Below, piece after piece: positions 45,328 to 54,383 of a stretch of 64,000 bases of DNA. How positions within the stretch are numbered: the stretch's first letter is position 1; every line of letters starts with the position of its first letter. The DNA comes from Azonexus sp. R2A61. Its GTDB lineage: Bacteria > Pseudomonadota > Gammaproteobacteria > Burkholderiales > Rhodocyclaceae. A program made the position numbers and the translations under genes. A model generated the notes under the pieces. That model saw nothing but the letters and a program-made list of their open reading frames with translations, had not been told where the DNA came from and searched no databases. The stretch is taken from the NCBI RefSeq assembly GCF_021401135.1, contig NZ_JACBFO010000001.1:948717-1012716 (forward strand), given 5' to 3'.

Positions 45328-46749
45328 TCAGGTCCGGTACGCTTCGCTTGGGGAAGCGTCGAAATCTTCAAACGCGAGTTCTTTCCATGAGCGTATCTGC
45401 ACTGTCTTGTTTAACCCGTGTATGAATTCCCGCAGATAGGCGTCTTGATCACGTTCCGAACTCAAAATCACGTAGTCGATAGGCTTGTCTTCCGTGGCAA
45501 TCCATTCCGGGCAGCGAATGAGGGTGCCGAGCATCGTCTGGTTCTGGCGGGTTACATTGGAGTCGATGCAGCACAGAAGATTTAATCCTCGTTCTCTGGC
45601 TTCATTGATGAGCAGGGCCGAGATGAGGGCGCTGCCCAAAATCACCGCATTGGCTTTGGGGGGGATGGAGGAGAAGAGATTGCCGCCGGACTGGCGCAAT
45701 TTGGCCCAATGGAATAATGCATGTGTCGCAGTTGGGTTTTCAGGTGCTGGTTCTGTAAGCCCCTGGAAAAAATCCCCCCTGTTTGCCAAGGTTTGCGAGA
45801 GGAAAATTCGCAGCGGTAGCAATGGAGGTGCAGCTTCCATATTGTGGGAGAGATCGCTGCAAGCCTTGTCGAACAGCCGCTTCAGTTGGGCTCGTACTTT
45901 GGTATCGGGTTGCGGGGTAACGGTGTGTATGATTTCGTGTTGAGCGGTGAAGCGCGCGATATGGCTGTCCAGCAATGGCACTATCCGTTCTCTATCCGCT
46001 AACTTTCCAGCCAGACGACGCAATATCTTGTAGGTATTTACGATCCCCCGGGATAGATGGGTGCGATTCGAGTCTTGGGCGCCATGCTTGCGGTACTTGA
46101 GCAAGGGGGCATTCAGGAAGGCCACACTCCCGAATGTATTCATCAGGGCTGGGATGAGCACGTCATCGCCGCCATGGTTTTTAGGCAGGCGTTTTCCAAG
46201 CTCCTGATCGTAATATATCGGGTCGATATAACGTCGGGAATATCGTGCTCGCTCAAACATCATGCAACTCGGCAGCGGCCAAAGGTTTTCGGACGGAAAG
46301 CGGGCAATGAATTCTCCCTTTCCGTATATTCGATCGTTTCCTGGCGGCGTGAAATATTCCTGAATGGTGTTGCCATCCTGGTCGATGGTGCTGGTGTTGG
46401 TCCATACCGCGGTCATGTCAGGGTTGGCGTCCATTATGGCCATCTGCTTTTCGAGCATTTGCGGCTGCATTATGTCATCGTCGTGCGTGATGATGAGGCG
46501 TCTGCCGCGAGCAATCTTGAATGCCGAGACACCATTGAACATGATTTCGAGGCCTGGTGGATTTCGCACGTAACGGATGCGTTCATCCTGGATGCCGAGC
46601 ACGACGGAAGGGGTGTCATCGGTGCTGCCATTGTCCAGAATGAGGAATTCGAAGGCGCGGTATGTCTGGGCGCGGATGCCTTCGATGGCTTCCCGCAGAT
46701 AGTGCGAGCGGTTGTAGGTCAGTAGCGCGACGGTTAGTGGAATGTGCAC
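45328..46749 (-). CDS. GT2-family glycosyltransferase with C-terminal Rossmann-like domain
   Basis: 473 residues. The N-terminal 250 are a GT-A transferase (VALLTYNRSHYLREAIEGIR, then LDNGSTDDT and the DxD-type D90-D92 in ITHDDDIM). The last 110 residues form a small nucleotide-binding-like fold (KANAVILGSALISALLINEA, then DYVILSSERDQDAYLREFI) like that fused to the FkbM methyltransferase at 52580-53629. By eye the GC content is lower than that of the flagellar genes. Donor and acceptor are unknown. Confidence 0.82.
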   Translation of the reverse strand: MHIPLTVALLTYNRSHYLREAIEGIRAQTYRAFEFLILDNGSTDDTPSVVLGIQDERIRYVRNPPGLEIMFNGVSAFKIARGRRLIITHDDDIMQPQMLEKQMAIMDANPDMTAVWTNTSTIDQDGNTIQEYFTPPGNDRIYGKGEFIARFPSENLWPLPSCMMFERARYSRRYIDPIYYDQELGKRLPKNHGGDDVLIPALMNTFGSVAFLNAPLLKYRKHGAQDSNRTHLSRGIVNTYKILRRLAGKLADRERIVPLLDSHIARFTAQHEIIHTVTPQPDTKVRAQLKRLFDKACSDLSHNMEAAPPLLPLRIFLSQTLANRGDFFQGLTEPAPENPTATHALFHWAKLRQSGGNLFSSIPPKANAVILGSALISALLINEARERGLNLLCCIDSNVTRQNQTMLGTLIRCPEWIATEDKPIDYVILSSERDQDAYLREFIHGLNKTVQIRSWKELAFEDFDASPSEAYRT

Positions 46750-46872
46750 ATCGTGCCTTTCGAGTCATGTTCAACATCCCGTGCTATTTCTGTCGGCATC
46801 AGAGTGTCCAGAAGGCAGAGGGCGATTTTTATGCCAAAGGAGATTTTCGGGCGTCTGGTCTTGTTGGAAAAG

Positions 46873-47982
46873 CTATACGCCCCGGTCTTCGATGAGTTTG
46901 CGCAGATTCGGATTTTCAGCGTAGGGACCGTCAATGTGGTGAATGGTCAGCGCCTGATCGGGCCCGAGATTGCTTGTCAGGCATTCGCCATTCATGACTT
47001 CACGGCAGGAAAGCTGTCCTTTTTGCAAGGGGATGGCGAGATAGAAGTCGTGCTCGAATGTCTCACTGGAGAGAATGTAACCGGCAGGTAACTCTCGTCT
47101 TGCATAGACGCCGCGGACAAGGGCGTCCAGATAGGTGATTTCCTTTGCCGAGCAGATGCGGCGTCCGGATTCGCTGCCGCCGCACATCTCTCGCGCCTTG
47201 CGATTGGCTTTGAACCAGGCATCGACCTGCTCTGGCAAGGAACAATAGGGCGATACTGGAACGCCTTGGTAGTCGATGTCGATATGTCTTTCCCACGTCC
47301 GTGCGCCCTTGGCGTAGCTGAGATACATCGAGGCGTCCCAGGAGTGATACTCGTGGGTGGAGAAGCCGATTACGTGATCAGCGTAGCGCTGACGGAGGTA
47401 GTCGATCTGGTTCAGCTCCAGATCGTCGTCCTCCGACGGATAGAGCGACACGCAGTGATTGAGGGCCAACGGGATGTCTCGCCGCTCGAAGAAAGCCACG
47501 ATGTCGTCCAGGTTTTTCTCCGAGGCGCCACCAGATGAAACAATGACCGGAAGCTTCTTCGAAGCAATTTTCTCGATCAATGGCCAATCCGCGATGTCGG
47601 AACTGGCGATTTTGATGATTGGCATGCCGAATTCGACACACAGATCGACCGAGTGTTCGTCGAAGGGGGTAGCCATCGGGATGATCGACAGCCGCCGGAT
47701 TTCCTCGACCATGCGGGCAAAATCTGTCTTGGAGAGCTTTGTCTCCTCGGTTTTCTTGATGTATCGGATGTCTTGATTGCCCTTGAAGTCCCGATGCACG
47801 AATTCATTGACGTCGCGGAACTGGAGTTTGATCGCCGCTTTGACGTTGTTGTAGCGGATGACCGTGCCGTGATCGTGGATGATTTTCAAGCCGCGTTCGA
47901 GACTACCCCAATGGTTGTTGGCCAGTTCGAGCACGAACAGGTTTTCAAATATCTCGTTGCGGTTTTTCAGTGAAGAAATCAT
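46873..47982 (-). CDS. NeuB-family sialic/nonulosonic acid synthase-like protein
   Basis: Members condense phosphoenolpyruvate with an N-acetyl-aminosugar to make nine-carbon acids. I chose the ATG at 47982 (369 residues); an upstream TTG at 48000 is possible. NeuB hallmarks are present: ELANNHWGSLERG, KLQFRD, MATPFDEHSVD, IKIASSDIADWPLI, PVIVSSGGAS, LNHCVSLYPSEDDDLELNQI and ERHIDID, plus a C-terminal SAF-like domain (ARRELPAGYIL). No CMP-transferase (NeuA) or hydrolysing epimerase lies in the window, so the product could be an unusual acid. Confidence 0.8.
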   Translation of the reverse strand: MISSLKNRNEIFENLFVLELANNHWGSLERGLKIIHDHGTVIRYNNVKAAIKLQFRDVNEFVHRDFKGNQDIRYIKKTEETKLSKTDFARMVEEIRRLSIIPMATPFDEHSVDLCVEFGMPIIKIASSDIADWPLIEKIASKKLPVIVSSGGASEKNLDDIVAFFERRDIPLALNHCVSLYPSEDDDLELNQIDYLRQRYADHVIGFSTHEYHSWDASMYLSYAKGARTWERHIDIDYQGVPVSPYCSLPEQVDAWFKANRKAREMCGGSESGRRICSAKEITYLDALVRGVYARRELPAGYILSSETFEHDFYLAIPLQKGQLSCREVMNGECLTSNLGPDQALTIHHIDGPYAENPNLRKLIEDRGV

Positions 47983-48059
47983 AAAAGAATGTTCAAGCAA
48001 GCCTAGCGGGGCGGTGAAGTTAACGTTCTGGACAGGCTGGATGGTACACCGGGAGAAAA

Positions 48060-49856
48060 TTATCTCGGCGCAGCTCTGACTTGGGCGGCCTCATGGCGTA
48101 GTGATTCAAGTTCGGTTTGCGGGAGAAAAGGATACATGTCGTCAAGTTCCGGGGTGGCGAACCTGCCATCCGGGAGTACCCGTGATTTGATGCGTGGCTC
48201 GAAACCAATCCCGGGTTCGACGCGGACAGCGATCAGGGCTGGGCCGTCTTTGGCAAGCGTCTCGTCGAGGATGGGCAGATCGGCGTGGGTGGCGATCGTG
48301 ACCGCAGGAATTCCATAAGCGGTGGCGATCTTGGCAAAATCCGGGAATTCAATGCCTGAAGCAGGTGTGGCACCGATGACGCGGTCGAAAAAATTCTCGT
48401 GCGTCTGGCGGATGGAGAGGTATCCCTCGTTGTTTATCAGCACGATGACCAGATTGAGTCCCAGCGTCTTGAGGGTCTGCAATTCCTGAATGTTCATTTG
48501 CAGACTGCCGTCACCAGCGAAGCACACTACCCGGCGGCTACCGGCAGCCAGTGCGGCACCAATGGATGCCGGCAGATCGTGGCCCATCGAGGCTGATCCT
48601 GAATTGCTGAACATGCGTTGCCGCGGACGCAGCTTGCCGATTTGGAAGGGCAGGATGCAGGCCGACGCGTTCCCGCAGACGATCAGATCGTCGTCGCGCA
48701 GTTGCTCGAAAACGCGATCGACCAAAGCATAGGGATGAATTCTTTCGGTCGGAAGAGGGGCAGAAAAGGCTGGATAGCGTGCACGTATGGAGCGACACCA
48801 GTCGGCCCAGGCCGTGTAGTCGGGTAGAGGATTGTTGATGCAATTCTCGTTCAGTGTGCTGAGGAAATCCGCGACATCGGCTGTAATGCGCAATTCTGCC
48901 CGGACCAAGGGTTTGGACAGTTCGGCGGGGTCGATATCGACCTGAACGATCTTGGCATTTCTGGCGAAACTGCCCCAGTTGTAACTTACTTGCCGGATAT
49001 TGAGGCGTGAGCCAAGTACCAATACCAAGTCGGCATTCTGGATGCAGAAATTGCCGGCGCGAGTGCCGATGGTGCCGGGGCGGCCAGCGAAGAGCGGATG
49101 GTCACTGGCGATCAGATCGTGGGTCCATGCCGTCGCCAGCGGAATGCCGTGTCGTTCGACGAAATCGAGCAGCGCGCCTTCCGCTCCGGCCAGTCGTACG
49201 CCCGTGCCGGCAAGGATGAGGGGGCGGTGGGATTGGTTGAGCAGATTCCACAGTTGTTCGCAATCAGCCGGTAGCGTCGACGTTACCGGCGGTCGGCAGG
49301 CAGGCTGTGTCGCTGGCGGGAGCGGCGGACATTCCGCTGCCTGGATGTCGATGGGAATATCCAGCCATACAGGGCCGGGACGTCCGCAGGTGGCTTGAAG
49401 CAGGGCTTCCGGAAGCAGTTGGGCCAGCGCTGCGGGGCTGCCTACGCTGGCTGCGAACTTGGTAATCGGCTTGGCCATCGCGATGATCGGGCCTTCCTGG
49501 TCTCCCAGTTGGCGCAGGCCGGGTACGGGCGTGTAGTCCAGGCAGGTTTCGCGCTTTACTTGGCCACTGATGACGAGCATCGGAATAGAGTCAGTGAAGG
49601 CGCCGAATACGCCATTCAGGGCGTTGATGCCGCCAGGTCCTGTGGTGACCATGACGACAGCCGGTTTGCCGGTGATGCGGGCGTAACCTTCTGCCGCCAT
49701 GGCGCAGGCCTGCTCATGGTGCATGAAGGTGCAGCGCAGTCCGGGATGGCTGCCCAGTGCCTGGTTCAGATACATGGCACCGCCGCCGGTAACGGCGAAG
49801 ACTTGTTCAATGCCATGTTCGGCTAACCAGTCGGCGATGCGTTCGGAAAGTTTCAT
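48060..49856 (-). CDS. Acetolactate-synthase-like TPP enzyme, probable sugar-branching (YerE-like)
   Basis: 598 residues, complete: the N-terminal PYR domain with catalytic Glu48 (HHEQACAMAAEGYARITGKP), a central domain, and the C-terminal TPP motif GDGSLQMN to NNEGYLS. No regulatory ilvN subunit or ilvC is nearby, and the segment after the TPP motif (SIRQTHENFF) differs from housekeeping IlvB. In clusters with RfbF and RfbH, TPP enzymes of this fold (YerE) transfer a two-carbon unit from pyruvate to a CDP-4-keto sugar. That specific function is inference from context. Confidence 0.78.
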   Translation of the reverse strand: MKLSERIADWLAEHGIEQVFAVTGGGAMYLNQALGSHPGLRCTFMHHEQACAMAAEGYARITGKPAVVMVTTGPGGINALNGVFGAFTDSIPMLVISGQVKRETCLDYTPVPGLRQLGDQEGPIIAMAKPITKFAASVGSPAALAQLLPEALLQATCGRPGPVWLDIPIDIQAAECPPLPPATQPACRPPVTSTLPADCEQLWNLLNQSHRPLILAGTGVRLAGAEGALLDFVERHGIPLATAWTHDLIASDHPLFAGRPGTIGTRAGNFCIQNADLVLVLGSRLNIRQVSYNWGSFARNAKIVQVDIDPAELSKPLVRAELRITADVADFLSTLNENCINNPLPDYTAWADWCRSIRARYPAFSAPLPTERIHPYALVDRVFEQLRDDDLIVCGNASACILPFQIGKLRPRQRMFSNSGSASMGHDLPASIGAALAAGSRRVVCFAGDGSLQMNIQELQTLKTLGLNLVIVLINNEGYLSIRQTHENFFDRVIGATPASGIEFPDFAKIATAYGIPAVTIATHADLPILDETLAKDGPALIAVRVEPGIGFEPRIKSRVLPDGRFATPELDDMYPFLPQTELESLRHEAAQVRAAPR

Positions 49857-49989
49857 GTGCTTATCGGGTTCTTGTCTGTGGATTGTGGGCTTTATTGGTT
49901 TTCGGCTGAAAACCGCGCAGGTTTAGTCGTTGACCGCAGATTCCGTTGACTGACTTGGTTTCCTGCCAGTGCTACTTCAGTCGTGCGGC

Positions 49990-50892
49990 TCAATGGCGTC
50001 GCGCGAGGAATCCCATGATTTCTTTGGCGCCAAGGCTCAACACGTGATGATCAACGCAATTCAGTCCGGCACGTTGCAGCAGGCAGCGCAGGGCGTCCGG
50101 GCTGAAAAAATTGATGTGTTCGTGCCAGTGGCGTTTACTCGTTGCGAGTTCTCGGCTGTCCGGCGATTTCCTTACCAGGGATTCGTAAGGGACTTCTATA
50201 TACAGCAGGGTTTCGGTGTCCAGCGCTGGCAGCATGCTCTGGAGGAAGTCGAAAGGATAGGGCACATGTTCGAGCACCTGGCAGCAGGTCACCAGATCGT
50301 AATGCTGCTTTCCAAAAGTCTCGGGGTCAGCGGGGACGGCTCCGGCAACGCAAGGAACGGCGGAAATGTCGTGTATGTGGACCGTGGGACTCGTTCCAAG
50401 AAACGGGGTATTGATCCCGCTGCCGCCACCCCAGTCGAGCACGGCAGGGTGTTGCGGCAGATGGGGGGATAGCCAGCGTTCGATGTCGGCGATGTAGGGG
50501 GCCCGATGTTCAAAGTCTCGGGCTGTCGTCGCAGCATAGCCCGGTTCGAAGCGATCCCGTTCCCGGGTGTAGCGCTCATCCCGGTAACCACTGTACAGCG
50601 AGGCCATCTGTGCATCGGTGAATCGATAGTCGAGAAACAGTACGCCACATTCCCGGCATTGCAACGAATTGCACAGGGTGTAGGCCATCCCCGGACGAAG
50701 ATCCCTGAACCCCCACTCCGGCAAGATATCGAGCGGCTCGTGGCCGAATGCCCGGTAGGCCACGAAGGGCATGAGCACCGCTGGGGATCTGGCCAGATTC
50801 TGGCTATTGCAGCAGATGCAGCGGCGGGCGATGGGGTCACGAGATTCTGGTGTGGCGGTCATGGCGAGTTCCGGCGGATAAATTCCCTGCAT
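49990..50892 (-). CDS. Class I SAM methyltransferase with N-terminal zinc-binding motif
   Basis: 300 residues (an ATG at 50862 would give 290). The N-terminus has a CxxC pair in CICCNSQ and a second CRECG pair, a likely zinc knuckle. Then comes a Methyltransf_23-type domain: motif I VLDWGGGSGINTPFL and post-motifs DLVTCCQVLEHVPYPFDFL and HINFFSPDALRCLLQRAGL. Such proteins methylate nucleotide sugars or sugars in glycan clusters. It begins nine bases after cysC. Confidence 0.82.
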   Translation of the reverse strand: MQGIYPPELAMTATPESRDPIARRCICCNSQNLARSPAVLMPFVAYRAFGHEPLDILPEWGFRDLRPGMAYTLCNSLQCRECGVLFLDYRFTDAQMASLYSGYRDERYTRERDRFEPGYAATTARDFEHRAPYIADIERWLSPHLPQHPAVLDWGGGSGINTPFLGTSPTVHIHDISAVPCVAGAVPADPETFGKQHYDLVTCCQVLEHVPYPFDFLQSMLPALDTETLLYIEVPYESLVRKSPDSRELATSKRHWHEHINFFSPDALRCLLQRAGLNCVDHHVLSLGAKEIMGFLARRH

Positions 50893-50901
50893 GCGAGGCG
50901 T

Positions 50902-51504
50902 TCAGGTTCTCGACAATAGCGGAACGTTCTGTAGAACATGCTCGAACAGTTTCTCAAGGCTCTGGGAGACGGAGTCCCGGCTGGTGTCTAGGATCAGCTC
51001 ACAAGTTTCCGGTGGTTCGTAAGGGGCGGAAAGTCCCGTCATGTTATCGAGTGCCCCTGCGTTTGCCTTCCGATATAGCCCCTTGGGGTCGCGGGCGGCG
51101 CAGGTGGCCAAGTCTGCATTCACGTATACCTCATGAAATGCATGCCGACAGGCCTGCCTGGCCTTCTTGCGATCGGCCCGGTAAGGGGAGATGAAGGCGC
51201 AGATGCAGAGCAGCCCTGCATCGGCGAACAGCGCAGCGACTTCGCCGATTCTCCGGATGTTTTCGCTGCGCTCCTCGGGCGAAAAACCCAGGTCCGAGTT
51301 CAATCCATGTCGGACATTGTCTCCGTCAAGCACATAACAGGAATAGCCTCGTTCGCTGAGCTTTTGCTCCAATGCCATGGCAAGGGTGGACTTGCCGGCT
51401 GCCGAGAGTCCGGTCAGCCAGACGACCGCGCCTTCATGGCCGTAGTGGCGTTGCCGATCAGCCCGGTTCAATCGATGGGAAACAGCGTGAATCAGCGGTT
51501 TCAT
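50902..51504 (-). CDS. cysC: Adenylyl-sulfate (APS) kinase
   Basis: Phosphorylates APS to PAPS, the sulfate donor of sulfotransferases. It has 200 residues with Walker A GLSAAGKST (32-40), LDGDNVRHGLNSDLGFS and the substrate motif FISPYRADR. It is stand-alone, not fused to ATP sulfurylase, so APS must come from CysDN elsewhere. It overlaps the sulfotransferase stop by four bases (ATGA); a dedicated donor supply for that enzyme is the natural reading. Confidence 0.93.
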   Translation of the reverse strand: MKPLIHAVSHRLNRADRQRHYGHEGAVVWLTGLSAAGKSTLAMALEQKLSERGYSCYVLDGDNVRHGLNSDLGFSPEERSENIRRIGEVAALFADAGLLCICAFISPYRADRKKARQACRHAFHEVYVNADLATCAARDPKGLYRKANAGALDNMTGLSAPYEPPETCELILDTSRDSVSQSLEKLFEHVLQNVPLLSRT

Positions 51505-52487
51505 GAGTCTTGTCGTTGCGCGCCAGGTTGGCCGTCATGGGGTGCGCTGTTGCCGGCAGCGGGCGCAAAATACCTGTCGAGCTTCTCTTCGCTCACATAC
51601 TTCAGGGAAACGCCTGCGCTCTGGGCGATGGATCGGAAATCGCTCAGGTCGCGCTTGAAATAATCCCGCAGGGTATCCCAGTCGCTGCTGTGGAAGTCGG
51701 GTTTCGTCTGGTGAGCGGCTAACTCCGTTGTAGCGTTCAGGCTGGGGAGTGGCGGCAAGTTGCTGCCCCGGTCTTTTGTGCCCAGCAGATCCCTGACAAA
51801 TTCGTTGCGAACGTCTTCCGTAGAGAGTCGATCCAGCGTGAGCAAATAGACGTCGCTGGCCTTGAACTTGTTCAAGAGATTTCTCAGTGGGTAGGCAAAG
51901 AACCCACTACCAAGAATGCTGAAGAAGGGAAACGAGCGACGGCTGAGGAAAAATCCCGTTTCGTAGTCGATTCGCTCGCGAAAGCTCTGGACGGAAATGT
52001 TCTCGGCCTGTTCCATGAAGTATCGACGCAGGACCCCCTCGGATTTTGCAGGGTAGTGCAGCTTATAAATCTGGAAGAGAATCTCGAAAAGCTGTTCCGG
52101 GTCGCCTTCCCCGTGCTCGTTGAAATCGGTCGGTGTGGTTTTCAGTAGAGCCACCGATGTACCGTCGCGTCGAGCAATCGTTTGATAGAAACTGTAGGCA
52201 CTGAAACAGCGATCGAAATGATTTCTCAGACACAGGATCACTTTCGTGTTGTGTTCCGGCAGATGTCCGATGGCTTTCGGGTTGAAGGAATAGCCAACGG
52301 AGGCATCAAGCAGTACGCCGGGTGGGGTCAGGCCGCGGTTTGCTGAAACCTCGCCGACAGCGTAGGAATAAGGTTCCTTGATACCGGGAACCCGGTATTC
52401 GGCGAGGCCGTTACTGACCAGCCAATTGGCCAGCGAAGTGGTGCCACATTTTTCAATGCCGGCGATGAACAGGTTTAATCCGAACAT
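51501..52487 (-). CDS. PAPS-dependent sulfotransferase
   Basis: Transfers sulfate from PAPS to an acceptor, here probably a sugar hydroxyl. It has 328 residues. The N-terminal 5'-phosphosulfate loop is intact (FIAGIEKCGTTSLANWL, residues 7-23) and the 3'-phosphate motif follows (ILCLRNHFDRCFSAYSFY). An AAGGAA ribosome site lies seven bases before the ATG. Directly followed by cysC with a four-base overlap. It lies among flagellin-linked glycan genes; no membrane segment is evident, so sulfation would be cytosolic. Confidence 0.88.
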   Translation of the reverse strand: MFGLNLFIAGIEKCGTTSLANWLVSNGLAEYRVPGIKEPYSYAVGEVSANRGLTPPGVLLDASVGYSFNPKAIGHLPEHNTKVILCLRNHFDRCFSAYSFYQTIARRDGTSVALLKTTPTDFNEHGEGDPEQLFEILFQIYKLHYPAKSEGVLRRYFMEQAENISVQSFRERIDYETGFFLSRRSFPFFSILGSGFFAYPLRNLLNKFKASDVYLLTLDRLSTEDVRNEFVRDLLGTKDRGSNLPPLPSLNATTELAAHQTKPDFHSSDWDTLRDYFKRDLSDFRSIAQSAGVSLKYVSEEKLDRYFAPAAGNSAPHDGQPGAQRQDS

Positions 52488-52579
52488 GGTTCATTCCTTC
52501 GGTGACAACGAGGAAGCTGATTCGTCATCCGGTGTTGATGATCGCCCGTCGGGCGGTGCGGTCAGTGTTGAGGTGGCAA

Positions 52580-53629
52580 TCATTCAGGGATGGCGTAAAG
52601 AATCGTATCGAATGAGTTTTTTGCGTGACAGCGAAGATGGAAGCGGTACGCCAGGGACATGGCTTGGATCTGCTCGTATATCTCCCACAGGTGCCCGGGG
52701 GCGTGGTAAACGCTGATGGCCAGATTGGGGCGGTAGTTGTCGATGAGGGTTCGGGCCCCGCACAGCGCGGAAGGTTCCTCTCCTTCAATGTCCATCTTGA
52801 TCAGATTCGGTGCGAAGCCAGGTAGCGCATCGTCCAGCCGAAGACAAACCACCGGTTCTCCTCCTGCGTCAAGCAGATGTCCGCCGGCCCCCAGGCTAGT
52901 GTCGAAGCCTGCCAGACGGTTTGTATCGGAAACACCGCAGGGAAAATGCGTGGCGCCGGCGATGTGTTTGAGGTTGCCGGTCAGTGTCGCGTACTGGCTG
53001 AGGTTGGGTTCGAAGGTGGCCAAGGCTTCGAAGTGATAGCCGGCATCTTGCAGCGCCTGCACGGTATCTCCCGTATAGCCACCGCAGTCGATAAAGCGCA
53101 GCCGGTCAGGCCATCTCGGTAGGTCATCCGGGAAATACTGTTTGGCAGAGGGCGGGGGGAGCTGACTGGCGTCACCATGTGTCCGAAATTCGACGATGCG
53201 GTCGAGCAGTGCTTTGCTCTGGTCGTCGGCCAGTCCAGCGCGCATGGCGGCGATCCGGTCGGCATGGCGCGGGTAGAAGCGAGGGTCCGTCAGCCAATAG
53301 TGGAAGGTTTCGCCGGTCAAATAGTCGCGCATCAACTCGACCATGTTGATGATCCTACGGTAACCCTGCATTCGCAGTTGGCTGATCACCTCTGTCGTGT
53401 CGGCATGGGGATTGAACAAGCCAACGATCACGCTGGCACTGCTTGCGTCATTGTTTCGAGCCCATTCCTCAGCACGCGTTACCGGGATGCCATCTCTTTC
53501 GGATAGTGAGACGTCGCGGTCGAGGAAACCGGTGACCGAATATTGCCGAGCGGCGAGGGCCCGGTGTATGCGTTGTCCGGCGAGTCCAGCGCCATAGATC
53601 AACAGGGGGTTAGATTGCGGCGCGTTCAT
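52580..53629 (-). CDS. FkbM-family methyltransferase with N-terminal Rossmann-like domain
   Basis: 349 residues. The first 110 form a nucleotide-binding-like fold (LLIYGAGLAGQRIHRAL, then VTGFLDRD). The rest is an FkbM-type SAM methyltransferase (RFIDCGGYTGDTVQAL, FEPNLSQYATLTGNL, CLRLDDALPGFAPNLIKMDI, with the KMDIEG motif). FkbM proteins O-methylate sugars or polyketides. It overlaps the TylF gene by 20 bp; a 92-bp gap with a small GCCCG/CGGGC palindrome (52543-52555) separates it from the sulfotransferase gene. Confidence 0.83.
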   Translation of the reverse strand: MNAPQSNPLLIYGAGLAGQRIHRALAARQYSVTGFLDRDVSLSERDGIPVTRAEEWARNNDASSASVIVGLFNPHADTTEVISQLRMQGYRRIINMVELMRDYLTGETFHYWLTDPRFYPRHADRIAAMRAGLADDQSKALLDRIVEFRTHGDASQLPPPSAKQYFPDDLPRWPDRLRFIDCGGYTGDTVQALQDAGYHFEALATFEPNLSQYATLTGNLKHIAGATHFPCGVSDTNRLAGFDTSLGAGGHLLDAGGEPVVCLRLDDALPGFAPNLIKMDIEGEEPSALCGARTLIDNYRPNLAISVYHAPGHLWEIYEQIQAMSLAYRFHLRCHAKNSFDTILYAIPE

Positions 53630-54383
53630 CGCTGTCTTTCAACTTGATCAGGATGGCGTGCCCATTCAGATTGTGTACGAACCGGAAGTCGCTGTTATGG
53701 GCGATAAACTCGTTGACCAGGCGGGTCACGCCTTCGCAACCGAAGAAGCCGTAATCGTCAAAGACAACGACGCCACCGCGTTGCAGGCGATGCAATGTCC
53801 AATTCAGCACGTCTTTGGCCGATTCGTATGCGTCAACATCGATGTGGACCAGCGCCAGTTTTCTCCGCTCGATCTTTTCGGCATTTGTCTCGGGGAAAAT
53901 ACCTTTCAGTATCTCGGCATGATCCTGTACGTCGCAGCGCTTCATGAGGTCGTGAACGACATCTTCTCCGGTATCGGCATGCTCTCCGCCCACATACGAG
54001 GTATCGCGCGCCCCGGTCTTGACTACGCCGGAAAATGTGTCGGCCAGGAATGTTCGCCGGTTTTGCGTTTTTCCGATCAAGGCCAGCAGGCATCCTGAGC
54101 CTCCCCGCCAGACGCCAACTTCAAGAAAATCGCCCCTAACGTCTTCAAGTTGCCGGGCGAGTGTCCAGAGCTCATACAAACGAAAAGCATCGACCAGAGT
54201 ATGTGTTTTCACCTGTTCGTAAGCTGCCTGAAACGCCGGATCGTTGCTCCATGGTGAGTAGCTGGCGTAGGGCAGAACATGGGTATGGACGATCTCGGGG
54301 GCTTGCCGGTGATGCCAAGGGGCTTGTGACCGCAGAAAGTCATAGCTGAATTTGGTCAGGCGTTTTTTGAGCCATTTATTCAT
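53610..54383 (-). CDS. TylF/MycF-family O-methyltransferase
   Basis: 257 residues. SAM and metal-binding features of the macrocin-O-methyltransferase family are visible: DFLEVGVWRGGSGCLLAL, LADTFSGVVKTGARD, LVHIDVDAYESAKDVLNW and VVVFDDYGFFGCEGVTR. These enzymes methylate deoxysugar hydroxyls. Four-base overlap with the SDR gene upstream and 20-bp overlap with the FkbM gene: three methyltransferases in this run point to a heavily methylated sugar. Confidence 0.85.
   Translation of the reverse strand: MNKWLKKRLTKFSYDFLRSQAPWHHRQAPEIVHTHVLPYASYSPWSNDPAFQAAYEQVKTHTLVDAFRLYELWTLARQLEDVRGDFLEVGVWRGGSGCLLALIGKTQNRRTFLADTFSGVVKTGARDTSYVGGEHADTGEDVVHDLMKRCDVQDHAEILKGIFPETNAEKIERRKLALVHIDVDAYESAKDVLNWTLHRLQRGGVVVFDDYGFFGCEGVTRLVNEFIAHNSDFRFVHNLNGHAILIKLKDSDERAAI

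Noticed and set aside
48060..49856. Housekeeping acetolactate synthase (IlvB)
   Set aside because: No ilvN or ilvC is adjacent, the gene lies among sugar-modifying enzymes, and the region after the TPP motif differs from IlvB. A sugar-specific TPP enzyme is more likely, though not proven.
49897..49914. Perfect 7-bp hairpin in the gap between the methyltransferase and TPP genes, as a terminator
   Set aside because: No T run follows on the minus strand and the run of co-directional genes continues; it could still modulate expression.
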